The position numbers and the translations under genes were made by a program. From NCBI RefSeq assembly GCF_900116435.1, contig NZ_FPAZ01000010.1:95374-159373 (forward strand): 64,000 nt of DNA. The letters are read 5' to 3'. Below, piece by piece: positions 8,076 through 18,890 of the stretch (within the stretch, counting starts at the first letter, position 1; the number at the start of each line of letters is the position of its first letter). Below the pieces are notes generated by a model. That model searched no databases and was not told where the DNA came from. It worked only from the letters and a program-made list of their open reading frames with translations. This stretch comes from Pseudoalteromonas lipolytica (GTDB taxonomy: Bacteria > Pseudomonadota > Gammaproteobacteria > Enterobacterales > Alteromonadaceae).

Positions 8076-9332
8076 TTAGCGTAATACGAGAGTCGGTGCT
8101 TGTTTATAACGGTCGTAGTTAGAGATGATTAGCTTGTCGCCTGGTTTTACCCCTTCTAACAGTTCAACGGCATTGATACTGCTAGCACCTGTTTTTATAT
8201 CGATTAAATAGGCCATGTCGCCGTCTACTTTATAGGCGCGGGTACCGCCTTGTTGTAAAAACGCACCACGTTTAACTTGTAAAACATTGTCGCGGTTCTC
8301 CAAAAGAATGCGTGCGGTTAAACGTTGATTTTGGCGGATGCCGGTAATTTCTTTATCGAAGCGAACACGTGTTGTGACTTCACGGTTATTCACCTCCGGC
8401 GAGATTGCTGATAATGTCCCCATGACTTGGCGGGCACCGAGAGTTAATTCTACTTGCATGCCAAGGCCTAGCTCATTGGCATAGCTTTCAGGTACTTGCA
8501 ACTGTGCTTCAAAATTACTTAAGTCAACCAGTGTCATTAATGGTTGGCTTTGTGTAACCGCTTCTTTAGGTTGCACGAGTAAATTACCGACAATGCCACT
8601 GACGCTGGCTTTAATTGTTAACTCATTAACTTGGCGTAATAAGTCATCCACAATGAGTTGTTGACGAGCAAGGTCTCGCTCTGCAGCTTTTAGCTCGAAT
8701 GCCAGTGTGTCTTTAGCAAGGCTGACTTCTTGTTCTGCATGCTTGAAGGAGAGTTTCGCGCGAGCTAAATCGTCAACGGCTTTTTCTAAATCGATCTGAC
8801 TTATAAGGTGCTTCTCGATAGATAATTGCGCGCGGCGGTTTTCTCTATCAGCGGCATTTAGCTCTACCTGTGCCAAATCAAGTGCTTTTGTTAAGCTTAA
8901 TTTTTGTCTACGTGCTTCAAGTTGCTTTCGTTGTAATTCGCCATCTAAACGCGCCAACACAGATTGTTGTTGTTTTAATTCATTGGTAAGCTCTGGGCTT
9001 TTAACCACAGCAATAATTTCGTTTGCTTCAACACTGTCGCCAGCCTTTACGTTAAGATCGACAAAGCCGCGCTCGGGGCTGTAAACTTTAGGTGCATTAG
9101 CCGCGACAATTTTCCCGCTTGCTGCCACATCTCTAATTAAGGTTTGCTGAGTCACTTCACTTATTTGTAAGCTGGCTTTATCAACAGACACACTCCCATC
9201 GTTGCTCGCAAAGAGTGCTTGAAAGCCAAGGGCACTCACAATAAGAACACTCACAGTGAACAACAGTGGTTTTTTAATGTTTCTTTTTTTAGCCACGGTT
9301 ATATCTTGGGCACTGGTATCTTTAATCATCAT
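8076..9332 (-). CDS. Membrane fusion protein (HlyD/MacA family) of the ABC exporter
   Basis: The 418-residue adaptor has an N-terminal membrane anchor (about residues 21-42), a split lipoyl/barrel domain, a long alpha-helical hairpin rich in Lys, Gln and Glu (about 105-235), and a C-terminal beta-barrel and membrane-proximal part. It would bridge the inner-membrane ABC complex to an outer-membrane channel of the TolC type, which is not encoded here. AAGGA precedes the tandem ATG ATG, and the first ATG overlaps the stop codon of the small upstream reading frame (ATGA). Transcription is probably driven by the sigma-54-like promoter at 9457-9472. Confidence 0.92.
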   Translation of the reverse strand: MMIKDTSAQDITVAKKRNIKKPLLFTVSVLIVSALGFQALFASNDGSVSVDKASLQISEVTQQTLIRDVAASGKIVAANAPKVYSPERGFVDLNVKAGDSVEANEIIAVVKSPELTNELKQQQSVLARLDGELQRKQLEARRQKLSLTKALDLAQVELNAADRENRRAQLSIEKHLISQIDLEKAVDDLARAKLSFKHAEQEVSLAKDTLAFELKAAERDLARQQLIVDDLLRQVNELTIKASVSGIVGNLLVQPKEAVTQSQPLMTLVDLSNFEAQLQVPESYANELGLGMQVELTLGARQVMGTLSAISPEVNNREVTTRVRFDKEITGIRQNQRLTARILLENRDNVLQVKRGAFLQQGGTRAYKVDGDMAYLIDIKTGASSINAVELLEGVKPGDKLIISNYDRYKQAPTLVLR

Positions 9333-9421
9333 ACTTCCTTACGATTCTCAAAAAATATAATCATGAAGCCAATGGCAATCATGGTAAGTGGTGATGTCAT
9401 AAACAAACTCATAGTGAACAT
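9329..9421 (-). CDS. 30-residue single-span membrane peptide leading the export operon
   Basis: An ATG at 9421 preceded by GAGG with an 8-base spacer opens a 30-codon frame whose TGA overlaps the ATG of the membrane fusion gene. The peptide is Met-rich (MFTMSLFMTSP at the N-terminus), has one hydrophobic segment (about residues 11-24, including IAIGFMIIFF) and a charged tail ENRKEV. The layout is that of a translated, coupled gene: good ribosome site, start close behind the predicted promoter, ATGA junction. It could be a small subunit or regulator of the exporter, or a coupling peptide. I do not recognise a family; conservation would decide. Confidence 0.6.
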   Translation of the reverse strand: MFTMSLFMTSPLTMIAIGFMIIFFENRKEV

Positions 9422-9456
9422 GTTTCGATCCTCTAATTCGATAATGTCCTATCTAT

Positions 9457-9472
9457 ACCAATAGTGTGCCAA
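9457..9472 (-). promoter_or_regulatory. Candidate sigma-54 promoter of the export operon
   Basis: On the minus strand the sequence reads TTGGCACACTATTGGT. The -24 element TTGGCAC is complete. The -12 element keeps the G at the correct 10-base spacing from GG, but the conserved GC reads GT. Transcription would begin near 9447, about 25 bases before the small peptide's ATG. The operon encodes its own sigma-54 activator, which raises the prior. Confidence 0.5.
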
Positions 9473-9521
9473 TATTTAACTTTCTGATTTTTAATGTTTT
9501 TATTTTTATTTGAGGTTTTTA

Positions 9522-9560
9522 TTCTGTCCGCGGACAGAAAAAGTGTCCGCAGCGGACACT
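9522..9560. promoter_or_regulatory. Paired perfect palindromes, probable enhancer sites for the operon's own response regulator
   Basis: TTCTGTCCG/CGGACAGAA (9522-9539, 18 bp, no spacer) and AGTGTCCGC-A-GCGGACACT (9542-9560) share the half-site TGTCCG. Their centres are 20.5 bp apart, two helical turns, and about 83 and 104 bp upstream of the inferred transcription start. That is the usual place for upstream activating sequences bound by NtrC-family dimers forming an oligomer. Confidence 0.65.
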
Positions 9561-9749
9561 ATTTAAAGTGCATTGGTTGACGCAGAGGTAAACACCTAAA
9601 GGTAAGTAAGACTAAGGTCGGCTGCTAAAAAGTGCTATTTGTAACTAAGCTTAATGTATTGGTAAATATTTAAGCAGCTAACAGCTGAGAGAGCGCAAAA
9701 TAACTGCATTACTATGCATGATTTGAATATTTATGCAAAATGAGTTTTC

Positions 9750-9769
9750 AGTTTACGTTAACGTAAACT
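9750..9769. promoter_or_regulatory. 20-bp perfect palindrome upstream of gltB, LiuR-like
   Basis: AGTTTACGTTAACGTAAACT is a perfect palindrome about 260 bp before gltB. The ACGT-centred halves resemble the motif I recall for LiuR, a MerR-family regulator of branched-chain amino acid breakdown in gammaproteobacteria, whose predicted regulons include glutamate synthase genes. The assignment is from memory. Confidence 0.5.
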
Positions 9770-9907
9770 ATCCGTTTTTAGGATGGTTTTTTACAAACTG
9801 TTAAAATTGACACCAGTGTCATAAAAAAATAATGGTTAAATAGCGTCTAAATGTAAAAAAATAGCATAGACTTTAAAGTGCGTCCTCAAGTGAGAAATAT
9901 TCATAAA

Positions 9908-9925
9908 TATGAATATGTATTCAAA
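9908..9925 (+). promoter_or_regulatory. ARG box (ArgR site) before gltB
   Basis: TGAAT-ATGT-ATTCA (9910-9923) matches the ArgR consensus TGAAT-N4-ATTCA perfectly. A second ATTCA half-site lies 20 bp upstream (9899-9903) with a poor partner. The site just precedes a possible -35 TTGACT (9932-9937). ArgR is known to act on gltBDF in E. coli. Confidence 0.6.
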
Positions 9926-10025
9926 ACTCTATTGACTCATGGTTTATTTGGCGATAGTTTTGTTCGTCTGCTAGCACTGTCACAAAAGACTGAACCGCTA
10001 GTCGTTGTAGCAAGGGGAGGGGTCT

Positions 10026-13000
10026 ATGTTATACGACTCAAAATTAGAAAAAGATAATTGTGGCTTTGGCTTAATCGCCCAGGTCAATGGTCAGGCGAGT
10101 CATCGCTTGATTCGAACCGCAATCACAGGCCTAGATCGCATGGAACACCGTGGTGGTATTTCTGCTGATGGTAAAACAGGTGATGGCTGTGGTTTATTAA
10201 TGCAAAAACCCGATAGTTTCTTTCGTGCAATTGCCAGTGAACACGATTGGCATTTAGGGAAGAACTACGCAGTCGGCATGGTGTTTTTAAATGCCGATCC
10301 CGTGCTTGCACAGACTGCTAAAGATGTTTTGAGTGAAGAGCTCGAAAAAGAAACCTTAAATATTCAAGGATGGCGAGTCGTTCCGACAGACGCATCTTGT
10401 TTAGGGCCAATTGCAAAAAAACAACTACCTGGCTTTGAACAAATTTTTGTCAGCGCACCTGAGGGCTGGCGTCCAAAAGATTTAGAGCGTCGTTTGTATG
10501 TTGCGCGTCGCCGTGCAGAAAAGCGCCTAGAAAATGATGAGCATTTCTATATTGCGAGCTTGTCTGGCTTGGTAACGGTTTACAAAGGCTTGATGATGCC
10601 TGTGGATTTACCGAACTTTTACCTCGATTTAGCTGACATGCGCATGACGAGTGCGATTTGTGTATTTCATCAGCGTTTTTCTACCAATACGCAACCTCGT
10701 TGGCCATTGGCGCAGCCGTTCCGCTATTTAGCGCACAACGGCGAAATTAATACCATTCAAGGTAACCGCCAGTGGGCACGTGCCCGTGCTTATAAATTTG
10801 CATCTCCACTGATCCCTGATTTGCAATCAGCAGCCCCATTTGTCAACGAAAGTGGCTCTGATTCATCAAGCTTAGATAACATGCTTGAATTGTTCTTAGC
10901 GGGTGGTATGGATTTATTCCGTGCGATGCGTATGCTTGTTCCGCCTGCATGGCAGAAAAACCGAGCCATGGATGACGATTTACGTGCTTTCTACGACTTT
11001 AACTCTATGCATATGGAACCATGGGATGGCCCTGCTGGTATTGTTATGTCTGATGGTCGTTTTGCGGCCTGTAACCTTGACCGAAATGGCCTTCGTCCAG
11101 CGCGTTATGTCATTACGCAAGATGGATTTATTACGCTTGCTTCTGAGGTGGGTATTTGGGATTACGCGCCAGACGAAGTGGTTGAAAAAGGACGAGTTGG
11201 TCCGGGTGAATTATTAGTAATTGATACTCACCAAGGTAAAATTTGGCACTCTGACGAAATTGACCAAGATCTTAAATCACGTCACCCGTATAAAGCGTGG
11301 CTTGAAGCTAACGTTAAGCGTTTGACTCCGTTCGAAAAACTGGCTGAAAAAGATGCAGGTAATCGCTCGTTTGATGACGAAACACTGCTGAAATATCAAA
11401 AAATGTTTGGCTTTACTAACGAAGAACTCGACAGTGTTGTTCGTGTCATGGGCGAAAACGGTCAAGAAGCAACGGGCTCAATGGGTGATGACACCCCATT
11501 TGCCGTGCTGTCTGAAGGGCACCGTTCATTATTTGATTACTTCCGTCAAAAGTTTGCACAAGTAACCAATCCACCGATTGATCCTCTGCGTGAGAATCAT
11601 GTTATGTCACTTGCCACGTGTATTGGTAGTGAGCAAAACGTGTTCAATGAAACCACGGGTCATGCGAAACGTCTGCAATTTGAAACACCGATTTTGATGT
11701 ACGCAGACATGAAACAGCTGTTAAGTGCTGACCAAGCGCATTACAGCTACTGCAAAATTGATATTACTTACACAGCCGAAGAAGGCCTTGAAAAAGCGAT
11801 CACACGTATTTGTGACGAAGCGCAAGAAAAAGCCGCATCAGGGTGTGTGATGTTAGTCTTGAGTGACCGTAACTTTAGTGAAACGCACCTACCCATTCCT
11901 GCTGCAATGGCGGTAGGCTCAATTCAAAAACGATTAGTTGATAATAACTTACGTTGTGAATCAAACATCATTATTGAATCAGGTAGCGTGCGAGATGCTC
12001 ATCAATTTGCTGTGTTATTAGGCTTTGGTGCGACGGCGATTTACCCTTATTTGGCCTATGAATCGCTGGTTGCAATGAGCGATAAAAAGATTATCAACAA
12101 GAGCTATTGTGAAGTCACGTTGGCGTATCGTAATGCGATCAACAAAGGCCTTTACAAAATCATGTCGAAAATGGGGATCAGTACAGTTGCCTCATATCGT
12201 TGCTCGATGCTGTTTGAAGCGGTTGGTTTGTCAGAAGCGGTTATTGAAACCTGTTTCAATGGTGTAGCAAGCCGTATTAAAGGTGCGTGTTTTACTGACT
12301 TTGATGATGATCAACGTAAGCTTCATAAGCTCGCATTTAGTAAGCGCAAGTTATTAAGCCATGGTGGTTTATTAAAGTATGTTCACGGTGGTGAATATCA
12401 TGCTTACAACCCTGATGTGATCCAAACTCTGCAAAAAGCAGTGCGCTCGGGTGAGTACAGTGATTACGTTGCTTACGCTGATTTAGTTAATAACCGCCCA
12501 ATCACAAATTTACGTGACATGTTGGCGCTTAAAATTCCTGATGCCGGAATCAGTATCGATGATGTTGAACCAGCAACAGAGCTTTATAAGCGTTTTGACT
12601 CGGCAGCAATGAGTATTGGTGCACTATCACCTGAAGCACATGAAGCATTGGCTATTGCCATGAACCGCTTAGGTGGGTGTTCTAACTCAGGTGAAGGGGG
12701 TGAAGATAAACTTCGCTATGGCACCGAGAAAAATTCACGTATTAAGCAGGTTGCCTCAGGCCGATTTGGTGTAACACCGCATTATTTACGCAGTGCTGAT
12801 GTGATTCAAATTAAAGTAGCACAAGGTGCAAAGCCCGGTGAAGGAGGTCAGTTACCGGGTGAAAAAGTAACGCCTTATATCGCTAAACTGCGTTACTCAG
12901 TACCGGGTGTAACGTTGATTTCACCGCCACCGCATCATGACATTTACTCTATTGAAGATTTAGCCCAGCTAATTTTTGATTTGAAACAAGTGAATCCTGA

Positions 13001-14483
13001 AGCACTAATTTCGGTGAAATTAGTGTCTGAACCCGGTGTCGGTACGATTGCAACGGGTGTAGCAAAAGCCTATGCAGACCTCATTACGATTGCGGGTTAT
13101 GACGGTGGTACAGGTGCAAGCCCGCTTACTTCTGTTAAATATGCAGGCAGTCCTTGGGAGTTAGGCCTAGCTGAGACACAACAAGCTTTGGTTGAAAATG
13201 GCTTACGCCACCGTATTCGATTACAAACGGATGGTGGTTTGAAAACCGGTCTCGATATTATTAAAGCCGCTATTTTAGGTGCTGAAAGCTTTGGCTTTGG
13301 TACGGGTCCTATGGTGGCACTGGGTTGTAAATACTTGCGTATATGTCATTTAAATAACTGTGCGACCGGTGTAGCAACGCAGGACGATACACTTCGTCAG
13401 AAGCACTACCATGGCTTACCAGAAATGGCGATGAACTACTTTAAGTTTATTGCACAAGAAGCGCGTCTAATCATGGCAAGCTTAGGGGTAACCCATTTAA
13501 CCGATTTAATTGGTCGCTTAGATTTACTTGAGGCGATTGAAGGCAAAACGCCGAAGCAAAAGAAAATTGATTTATCGTCAGTTGTGGCTGTGCCGAACAA
13601 CCCAACCGGTGAAACCTTGTTTTGCAGTGCGCCAAACAGCTCGCACTATTTAGGTCAGCTTAATGAAACCTTGCTTGATAAAGCCAAGCAAGCAATTGAT
13701 GAAAAATCGGGTATTTCATTAGTGAGCCGCGTGTGTAATACAGACCGCTCTGTGGGGGCGATGCTATCAGGATACATTGCATCTAAGCACGGTAACCAAG
13801 GTATGGCTGCCGATCCTGTATCTATTGAGTTACACGGCACTGCAGGTCAGTCGTTTGGTGTATGGAATGCTGGAGGCCTAGAAATGACGTTAGTGGGTGA
13901 CGCTAACGATTATGTTGGTAAAGGCATGGCAGGAGGCAAACTTGTCATTCGCCCACCGATGGGATCATCATTTGAAAGCCACAAAGCAACCATTGCAGGT
14001 AATACGTGCTTGTACGGTGCTACTGGCGGCAAATTGTTTGCAGCAGGGTGTGCGGGTGAGCGTTTTGCTGTTCGTAACTCAGGTGTGCAAGCGGTTGTAG
14101 AAGGTGTGGGCGATAACGGCTGTGAATACATGACAGGCGGTGTTGTGTGTGTCCTTGGCAAAGTTGGTATTAACTTTGGTGCGGGGATGACGGGCGGTTT
14201 TGCTTATATTCTTGATGAAAGCAATGACTTTGAAAAACGCATTAACCCTGAGCTTGTTGAAATTGTTACGCTGGAAGATTTAGCGTCTCATCAAGAGCAT
14301 CTTCGTGGTCTTATTGCAGAGCATTTAGAGCTAACGGGGTCTAACCGCGCTGAGCAGATTTTAGCGAACTTTGATTTATACATTCCGATGTTTAAATTGG
14401 TGAAGCCAAAATCAAGTGATGTAAAAAGTTTACTCGGACACCGAGCACGCAGTAGTGCAGAGCTTCGTGTTCAGGCTCAGTAA
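10026..14483 (+). CDS. gltB: Glutamate synthase (NADPH), large subunit
   Basis: The 1485-residue subunit makes glutamate from glutamine and 2-oxoglutarate. An 11-residue propeptide precedes the catalytic Cys12 (DNCGFGLIAQ) of the class II amidotransferase domain; the central and FMN-binding synthase domains follow (GEGGQLPGEKVTPYIAKLR, GYDGGTGASPLTS), then the 3Fe-4S cysteine cluster CKYLRICHLNNC and the C-terminal beta-helix rich in GG repeats. Length equals that of the E. coli protein. A very strong Shine-Dalgarno (AGGGGAGGGG) precedes ATG. It forms an operon with gltD nine bases downstream, and its leader carries ArgR-like and LiuR-like sites. Confidence 0.98.
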   Translation: MLYDSKLEKDNCGFGLIAQVNGQASHRLIRTAITGLDRMEHRGGISADGKTGDGCGLLMQKPDSFFRAIASEHDWHLGKNYAVGMVFLNADPVLAQTAKDVLSEELEKETLNIQGWRVVPTDASCLGPIAKKQLPGFEQIFVSAPEGWRPKDLERRLYVARRRAEKRLENDEHFYIASLSGLVTVYKGLMMPVDLPNFYLDLADMRMTSAICVFHQRFSTNTQPRWPLAQPFRYLAHNGEINTIQGNRQWARARAYKFASPLIPDLQSAAPFVNESGSDSSSLDNMLELFLAGGMDLFRAMRMLVPPAWQKNRAMDDDLRAFYDFNSMHMEPWDGPAGIVMSDGRFAACNLDRNGLRPARYVITQDGFITLASEVGIWDYAPDEVVEKGRVGPGELLVIDTHQGKIWHSDEIDQDLKSRHPYKAWLEANVKRLTPFEKLAEKDAGNRSFDDETLLKYQKMFGFTNEELDSVVRVMGENGQEATGSMGDDTPFAVLSEGHRSLFDYFRQKFAQVTNPPIDPLRENHVMSLATCIGSEQNVFNETTGHAKRLQFETPILMYADMKQLLSADQAHYSYCKIDITYTAEEGLEKAITRICDEAQEKAASGCVMLVLSDRNFSETHLPIPAAMAVGSIQKRLVDNNLRCESNIIIESGSVRDAHQFAVLLGFGATAIYPYLAYESLVAMSDKKIINKSYCEVTLAYRNAINKGLYKIMSKMGISTVASYRCSMLFEAVGLSEAVIETCFNGVASRIKGACFTDFDDDQRKLHKLAFSKRKLLSHGGLLKYVHGGEYHAYNPDVIQTLQKAVRSGEYSDYVAYADLVNNRPITNLRDMLALKIPDAGISIDDVEPATELYKRFDSAAMSIGALSPEAHEALAIAMNRLGGCSNSGEGGEDKLRYGTEKNSRIKQVASGRFGVTPHYLRSADVIQIKVAQGAKPGEGGQLPGEKVTPYIAKLRYSVPGVTLISPPPHHDIYSIEDLAQLIFDLKQVNPEALISVKLVSEPGVGTIATGVAKAYADLITIAGYDGGTGASPLTSVKYAGSPWELGLAETQQALVENGLRHRIRLQTDGGLKTGLDIIKAAILGAESFGFGTGPMVALGCKYLRICHLNNCATGVATQDDTLRQKHYHGLPEMAMNYFKFIAQEARLIMASLGVTHLTDLIGRLDLLEAIEGKTPKQKKIDLSSVVAVPNNPTGETLFCSAPNSSHYLGQLNETLLDKAKQAIDEKSGISLVSRVCNTDRSVGAMLSGYIASKHGNQGMAADPVSIELHGTAGQSFGVWNAGGLEMTLVGDANDYVGKGMAGGKLVIRPPMGSSFESHKATIAGNTCLYGATGGKLFAAGCAGERFAVRNSGVQAVVEGVGDNGCEYMTGGVVCVLGKVGINFGAGMTGGFAYILDESNDFEKRINPELVEIVTLEDLASHQEHLRGLIAEHLELTGSNRAEQILANFDLYIPMFKLVKPKSSDVKSLLGHRARSSAELRVQAQ

Positions 14484-15908
<1,425 letters not shown>

Positions 15909-15953
15909 TAGCTATCTGCAATACTCCCCATTCATAATTTTGTATAGATACTA

Positions 15954-15980
15954 AAGCAAGCCTGCGGGCTTGCTTTTTTT
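15954..15980 (+). terminator. Intrinsic terminator after gltBD
   Basis: The stem AAGCAAGCC/GGCTTGCTT with loop TGCG is followed by a T-run. Confidence 0.9.
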
Positions 15981-16085
15981 GTGCCTGTAAAATATTGATT
16001 GCGTACGCAGGGGCTATTCCTAAAGCCTTATGAGGGTTTTCCCCTATATCGGTGAGTGTCACTCGCTGCGAGTATATGTTCTGTA

Positions 16086-16101
16086 GTTACAAAAAAGTAA
16101 C
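16086..16101. promoter_or_regulatory. Small inverted repeat before the subtilase gene
   Basis: GTTAC-AAAAAA-GTAAC lies 23 bases before the protease ATG, close to its ribosome site AGGAG. It might be an operator or just a chance repeat. Confidence 0.25.
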
Positions 16102-16124
16102 AAACTAATCCAGGAGATAAACCA

Positions 16125-18242
16125 ATGCGAACTAAACTTTCTAGTATACTCATCGGTCTTGGCATGGTTGGCAGCTTTGCCACCCAAGCACAAGCCTTAC
16201 TAGGCCCAGAATTAGCAGAAAAATTATCAACAACAAGCCTAACTCAAAGCCTTACTGAACCAAGTATCAAAGTCATTATAAGCTTTAAAGATAAACAGCA
16301 GGTTTATAATGTAATGCAGTCACTCGGTGTGCCGTACTTAGCCTTAAAAGAATTACCCATGGTTGGCGCTACGCTGACTCCTTCACTCGTCACACAGTTA
16401 CAAAATAACCCTGCCATTGAAAGTATTTATTATGATGCGCCACTGCGCTATTACAACTATAACTCGGGTGAGATCACTGGCGGTCATTTTGTACATGATA
16501 ACTATTTATTTACAGGCAAAGGTGGCGTTGTGGCTGTACTCGATTCAGGAGTCGATGCGACACATCCCGATTTAGCTTACGGTGATAAAACCATTCAAAA
16601 TGTAAAACTAATAAACGATCTTGATTTATACGGTTTGACCGCCGATATCGAAGGGTTACCAAACACCGATACATCATCAGGACATGGCACCCATGTTGCT
16701 GGCACTGTTGCGGGCAGTGGCGCTGCTTCTGCGAATGATCCTACACGTGCTAATTTGCATGATGGCATTGCCCCAGATGCAAAGATTGTCGGTATTTCTG
16801 CTGGTGAAGCCATTTCAATTTTACATTCTTTAAAAGGCTTTGATTATGCATTAGCTAACCAGCACAAATACGATATTGATGTTATTACGAATAGTTGGGG
16901 AGGGGGAGCAGGAAGTAACTTCGACCCTAATAACCCTGTAAACAAAGCATCGTTTGAGGCATACAAACGCGGCATGATTGTCACTTTTGCTGCGGGTAAC
17001 GATGGCGACGGTGATGATACCCTCAATGTGTATGCCGTCGCTCCTTGGGTTATTGACGTCGCAGCAGGCACGCCGAGTAGAATGCTGGCTGATTTTTCTA
17101 GCCGAGGTGTGCCAGGTGATGCGATTAAAACACCCGACATTACAGCACCTGGCTCAAGCATATATTCGACGCGAGCACTCAATACCCCTTTGCCCGCTTT
17201 AGGACCGGTCATCGATTTAGATAACCCTGATTATTATGTTTACTATGCAACGATGAGTGGCACGTCGATGGCAACCCCTTTTGTTGCAGGTGCTGCGACT
17301 GTGCTGCTTGAAGCAAACCCGCATTTATCGCCTGATCAAATTGACGAAATTCTAAAAGCCAGTGCCGATGACATGTTTGATGAAACTGGGCGACAGTACT
17401 TACCGCACGAAGTAGGGGCGGGTCATATTAATGTGAAAAAAGCAGTTGAGCTTGCATTACAAACTGAAGGTAATATGCGCCAGTTTTTAGCTGGAGACAC
17501 TGAATTTTCGAGTCAAGGTGCTTGGCAGCAAGCAGACAACACTGCTGATAAAGTCTACTTTGCCGGCAAGTGGTCAGAAACAACGGATAGCAGTGCTTAT
17601 AACGGCACACTGGCAAAAGCAAAAGGGCCTGGAAATATTGCTTATGTTGGCTTTAAAGGTGAGCGTGCGAAAATACACTTTGCGGCAACTAACCGAGGAG
17701 AGGTCAGTATATTAGTGGATGGAGTTGAGTATGAATCGTTGAGCGTCAGTGGTGAAAAAGGCGAAGCCATTACCGTGGCAATTAACCAATTAGACGACTC
17801 AGCACATACACTTGAAGTGCGCACTATATCAGGACAAGTTGCATTAGATCGATTCGAATTTGACGGTATTGTCACCCAGCCCGGTGTGTCATTTACTACA
17901 CAGTTAATGCCAAGTATTGAGGGTACAATGGGACCATCAGTAAGTTTAGATCTTGCTGGGCTTGGTGTTGACCCAGCCTATAGCATTATTGAGCATTTAG
18001 TTTCAGTACCTGATAATGTTGTGGGCGTGACTGCGGTCTTAAGTTGGCAACCGTTTGCAGACCTTGATTTTTCAATAGCAAACAGTCAGGGAGAAGACCT
18101 CGCAAGCTCTGCGACACTTGATAACCCCGAAACAGCACAGTTATCGATTACAGAAGCTGGAGACTATATTTTCAAAGTAAAAGGATATACCAGCGTCGTG
18201 ACTAATTATCGTATCGACTGGCAGATAGTCATTCAAGACTAA
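16125..18242 (+). CDS. Secreted subtilisin-like serine protease (S8 family)
   Basis: The 705-residue precursor has a signal peptide (cleavage likely after AQA, residue 24), an I9-like propeptide (about 45-108) and a subtilase domain with catalytic D140 (VAVLDSGVDATHPD), H187 (SGHGTHVAG) and S381 (MSGTSMATPFVAG); N292 forms the oxyanion hole. After residue 445 come two beta-rich modules: one resembling a carbohydrate-binding fold (about 470-585), and a C-terminal PPC-like domain (about 605-705). This is the plan of extracellular proteases used by marine heterotrophs for protein scavenging. AGGAG eight bases before ATG supports the start. The gene is probably monocistronic. Confidence 0.93.
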   Translation: MRTKLSSILIGLGMVGSFATQAQALLGPELAEKLSTTSLTQSLTEPSIKVIISFKDKQQVYNVMQSLGVPYLALKELPMVGATLTPSLVTQLQNNPAIESIYYDAPLRYYNYNSGEITGGHFVHDNYLFTGKGGVVAVLDSGVDATHPDLAYGDKTIQNVKLINDLDLYGLTADIEGLPNTDTSSGHGTHVAGTVAGSGAASANDPTRANLHDGIAPDAKIVGISAGEAISILHSLKGFDYALANQHKYDIDVITNSWGGGAGSNFDPNNPVNKASFEAYKRGMIVTFAAGNDGDGDDTLNVYAVAPWVIDVAAGTPSRMLADFSSRGVPGDAIKTPDITAPGSSIYSTRALNTPLPALGPVIDLDNPDYYVYYATMSGTSMATPFVAGAATVLLEANPHLSPDQIDEILKASADDMFDETGRQYLPHEVGAGHINVKKAVELALQTEGNMRQFLAGDTEFSSQGAWQQADNTADKVYFAGKWSETTDSSAYNGTLAKAKGPGNIAYVGFKGERAKIHFAATNRGEVSILVDGVEYESLSVSGEKGEAITVAINQLDDSAHTLEVRTISGQVALDRFEFDGIVTQPGVSFTTQLMPSIEGTMGPSVSLDLAGLGVDPAYSIIEHLVSVPDNVVGVTAVLSWQPFADLDFSIANSQGEDLASSATLDNPETAQLSITEAGDYIFKVKGYTSVVTNYRIDWQIVIQD

Positions 18243-18249
18243 TATAAAC

Positions 18250-18276
18250 AGCGGGTAAACATTACGCTTACCCGCT
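18250..18276 (+). terminator. Terminator-like hairpin after the subtilase gene
   Basis: AGCGGGTAA and TTACCCGCT form a perfect 9-bp stem with a 9-base loop, 7 bases after the stop codon. The following tract (AATTTCTTT) is a weak T-run. Confidence 0.6.
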
Positions 18277-18413
18277 AATTTCTTTAACTACGTTACCAAT
18301 ATTATAATTGCTTATTCTTATTAACCGACTCTGTTTAAAGCTATTTTGTAACGATGGCTAAAAATCAGTAGGTTTTTTTAAATGAGAGAAAAAGCCCGAC
18401 AAGTTAAAACAGA

Positions 18414-18812
18414 CTACCAGCAGCCTGATAACGTGTTTTTTACTTTATTGCTGTGTTGTTTTAATAAAAAGTAAGCAAGGCTTACCACGATAAAATGACA
18501 AATCATTACAACAACAGACCAAACAGAAATTGTCTCTGATTGCTGGCTCACTATTACAAACAGTATGAGCATCATTGCTGCAGAAGCATATAAATATGTT
18601 TGTAAACGTTGTTTAAACCTTAGGTGCTTCCATCGGCTCCATAGCACCAAAAGTAGCGCCACGATAGGAAACGCAAATAAAGTGCATTGTAGTAGAGCGA
18701 ACATATAATTTTGTGACACGACAGGTGTATATGACACAGAGGCGTGCAGTAAAGGTGAGCTTAAGCTCAATAATAACCCGCTTGCTAACCCAAACTTACG
18801 TTGTTTATTCAT
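18414..18812 (-). CDS. Hypothetical small membrane protein
   Basis: I do not recognise a family. From ATG 18812 it has 132 residues: a signal-like N-terminus (MNKQRKFGLASGLLLSLSS, possible cleavage after LHA) and three further hydrophobic segments (about 35-57, 72-88 and 93-116) joined by a basic loop RWKHLRFKQR. An upstream ATG at 18839 with AAGG nine bases before it is an alternative start that would add nine residues. It faces the subtilase gene convergently and lies downstream of recN in the same direction. No motif suggests a function. Confidence 0.6.
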   Translation of the reverse strand: MNKQRKFGLASGLLLSLSSPLLHASVSYTPVVSQNYMFALLQCTLFAFPIVALLLVLWSRWKHLRFKQRLQTYLYASAAMMLILFVIVSQQSETISVWSVVVMICHFIVVSLAYFLLKQHSNKVKNTLSGCW

Positions 18813-18890
18813 TGTATAATCCGGTCGAAGGCTATGCACAATAGCCTTAATTACTTACTAAAACGTTAATGTCATTAAGTGCGAGAGTGG

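Noticed and set aside
9219..9464. An 81-residue plus-strand frame over the export operon promoter.
   Set aside because: It overlaps the fusion protein gene, the small peptide gene and the promoter elements, has no ribosome site, and reads as antisense shadow.
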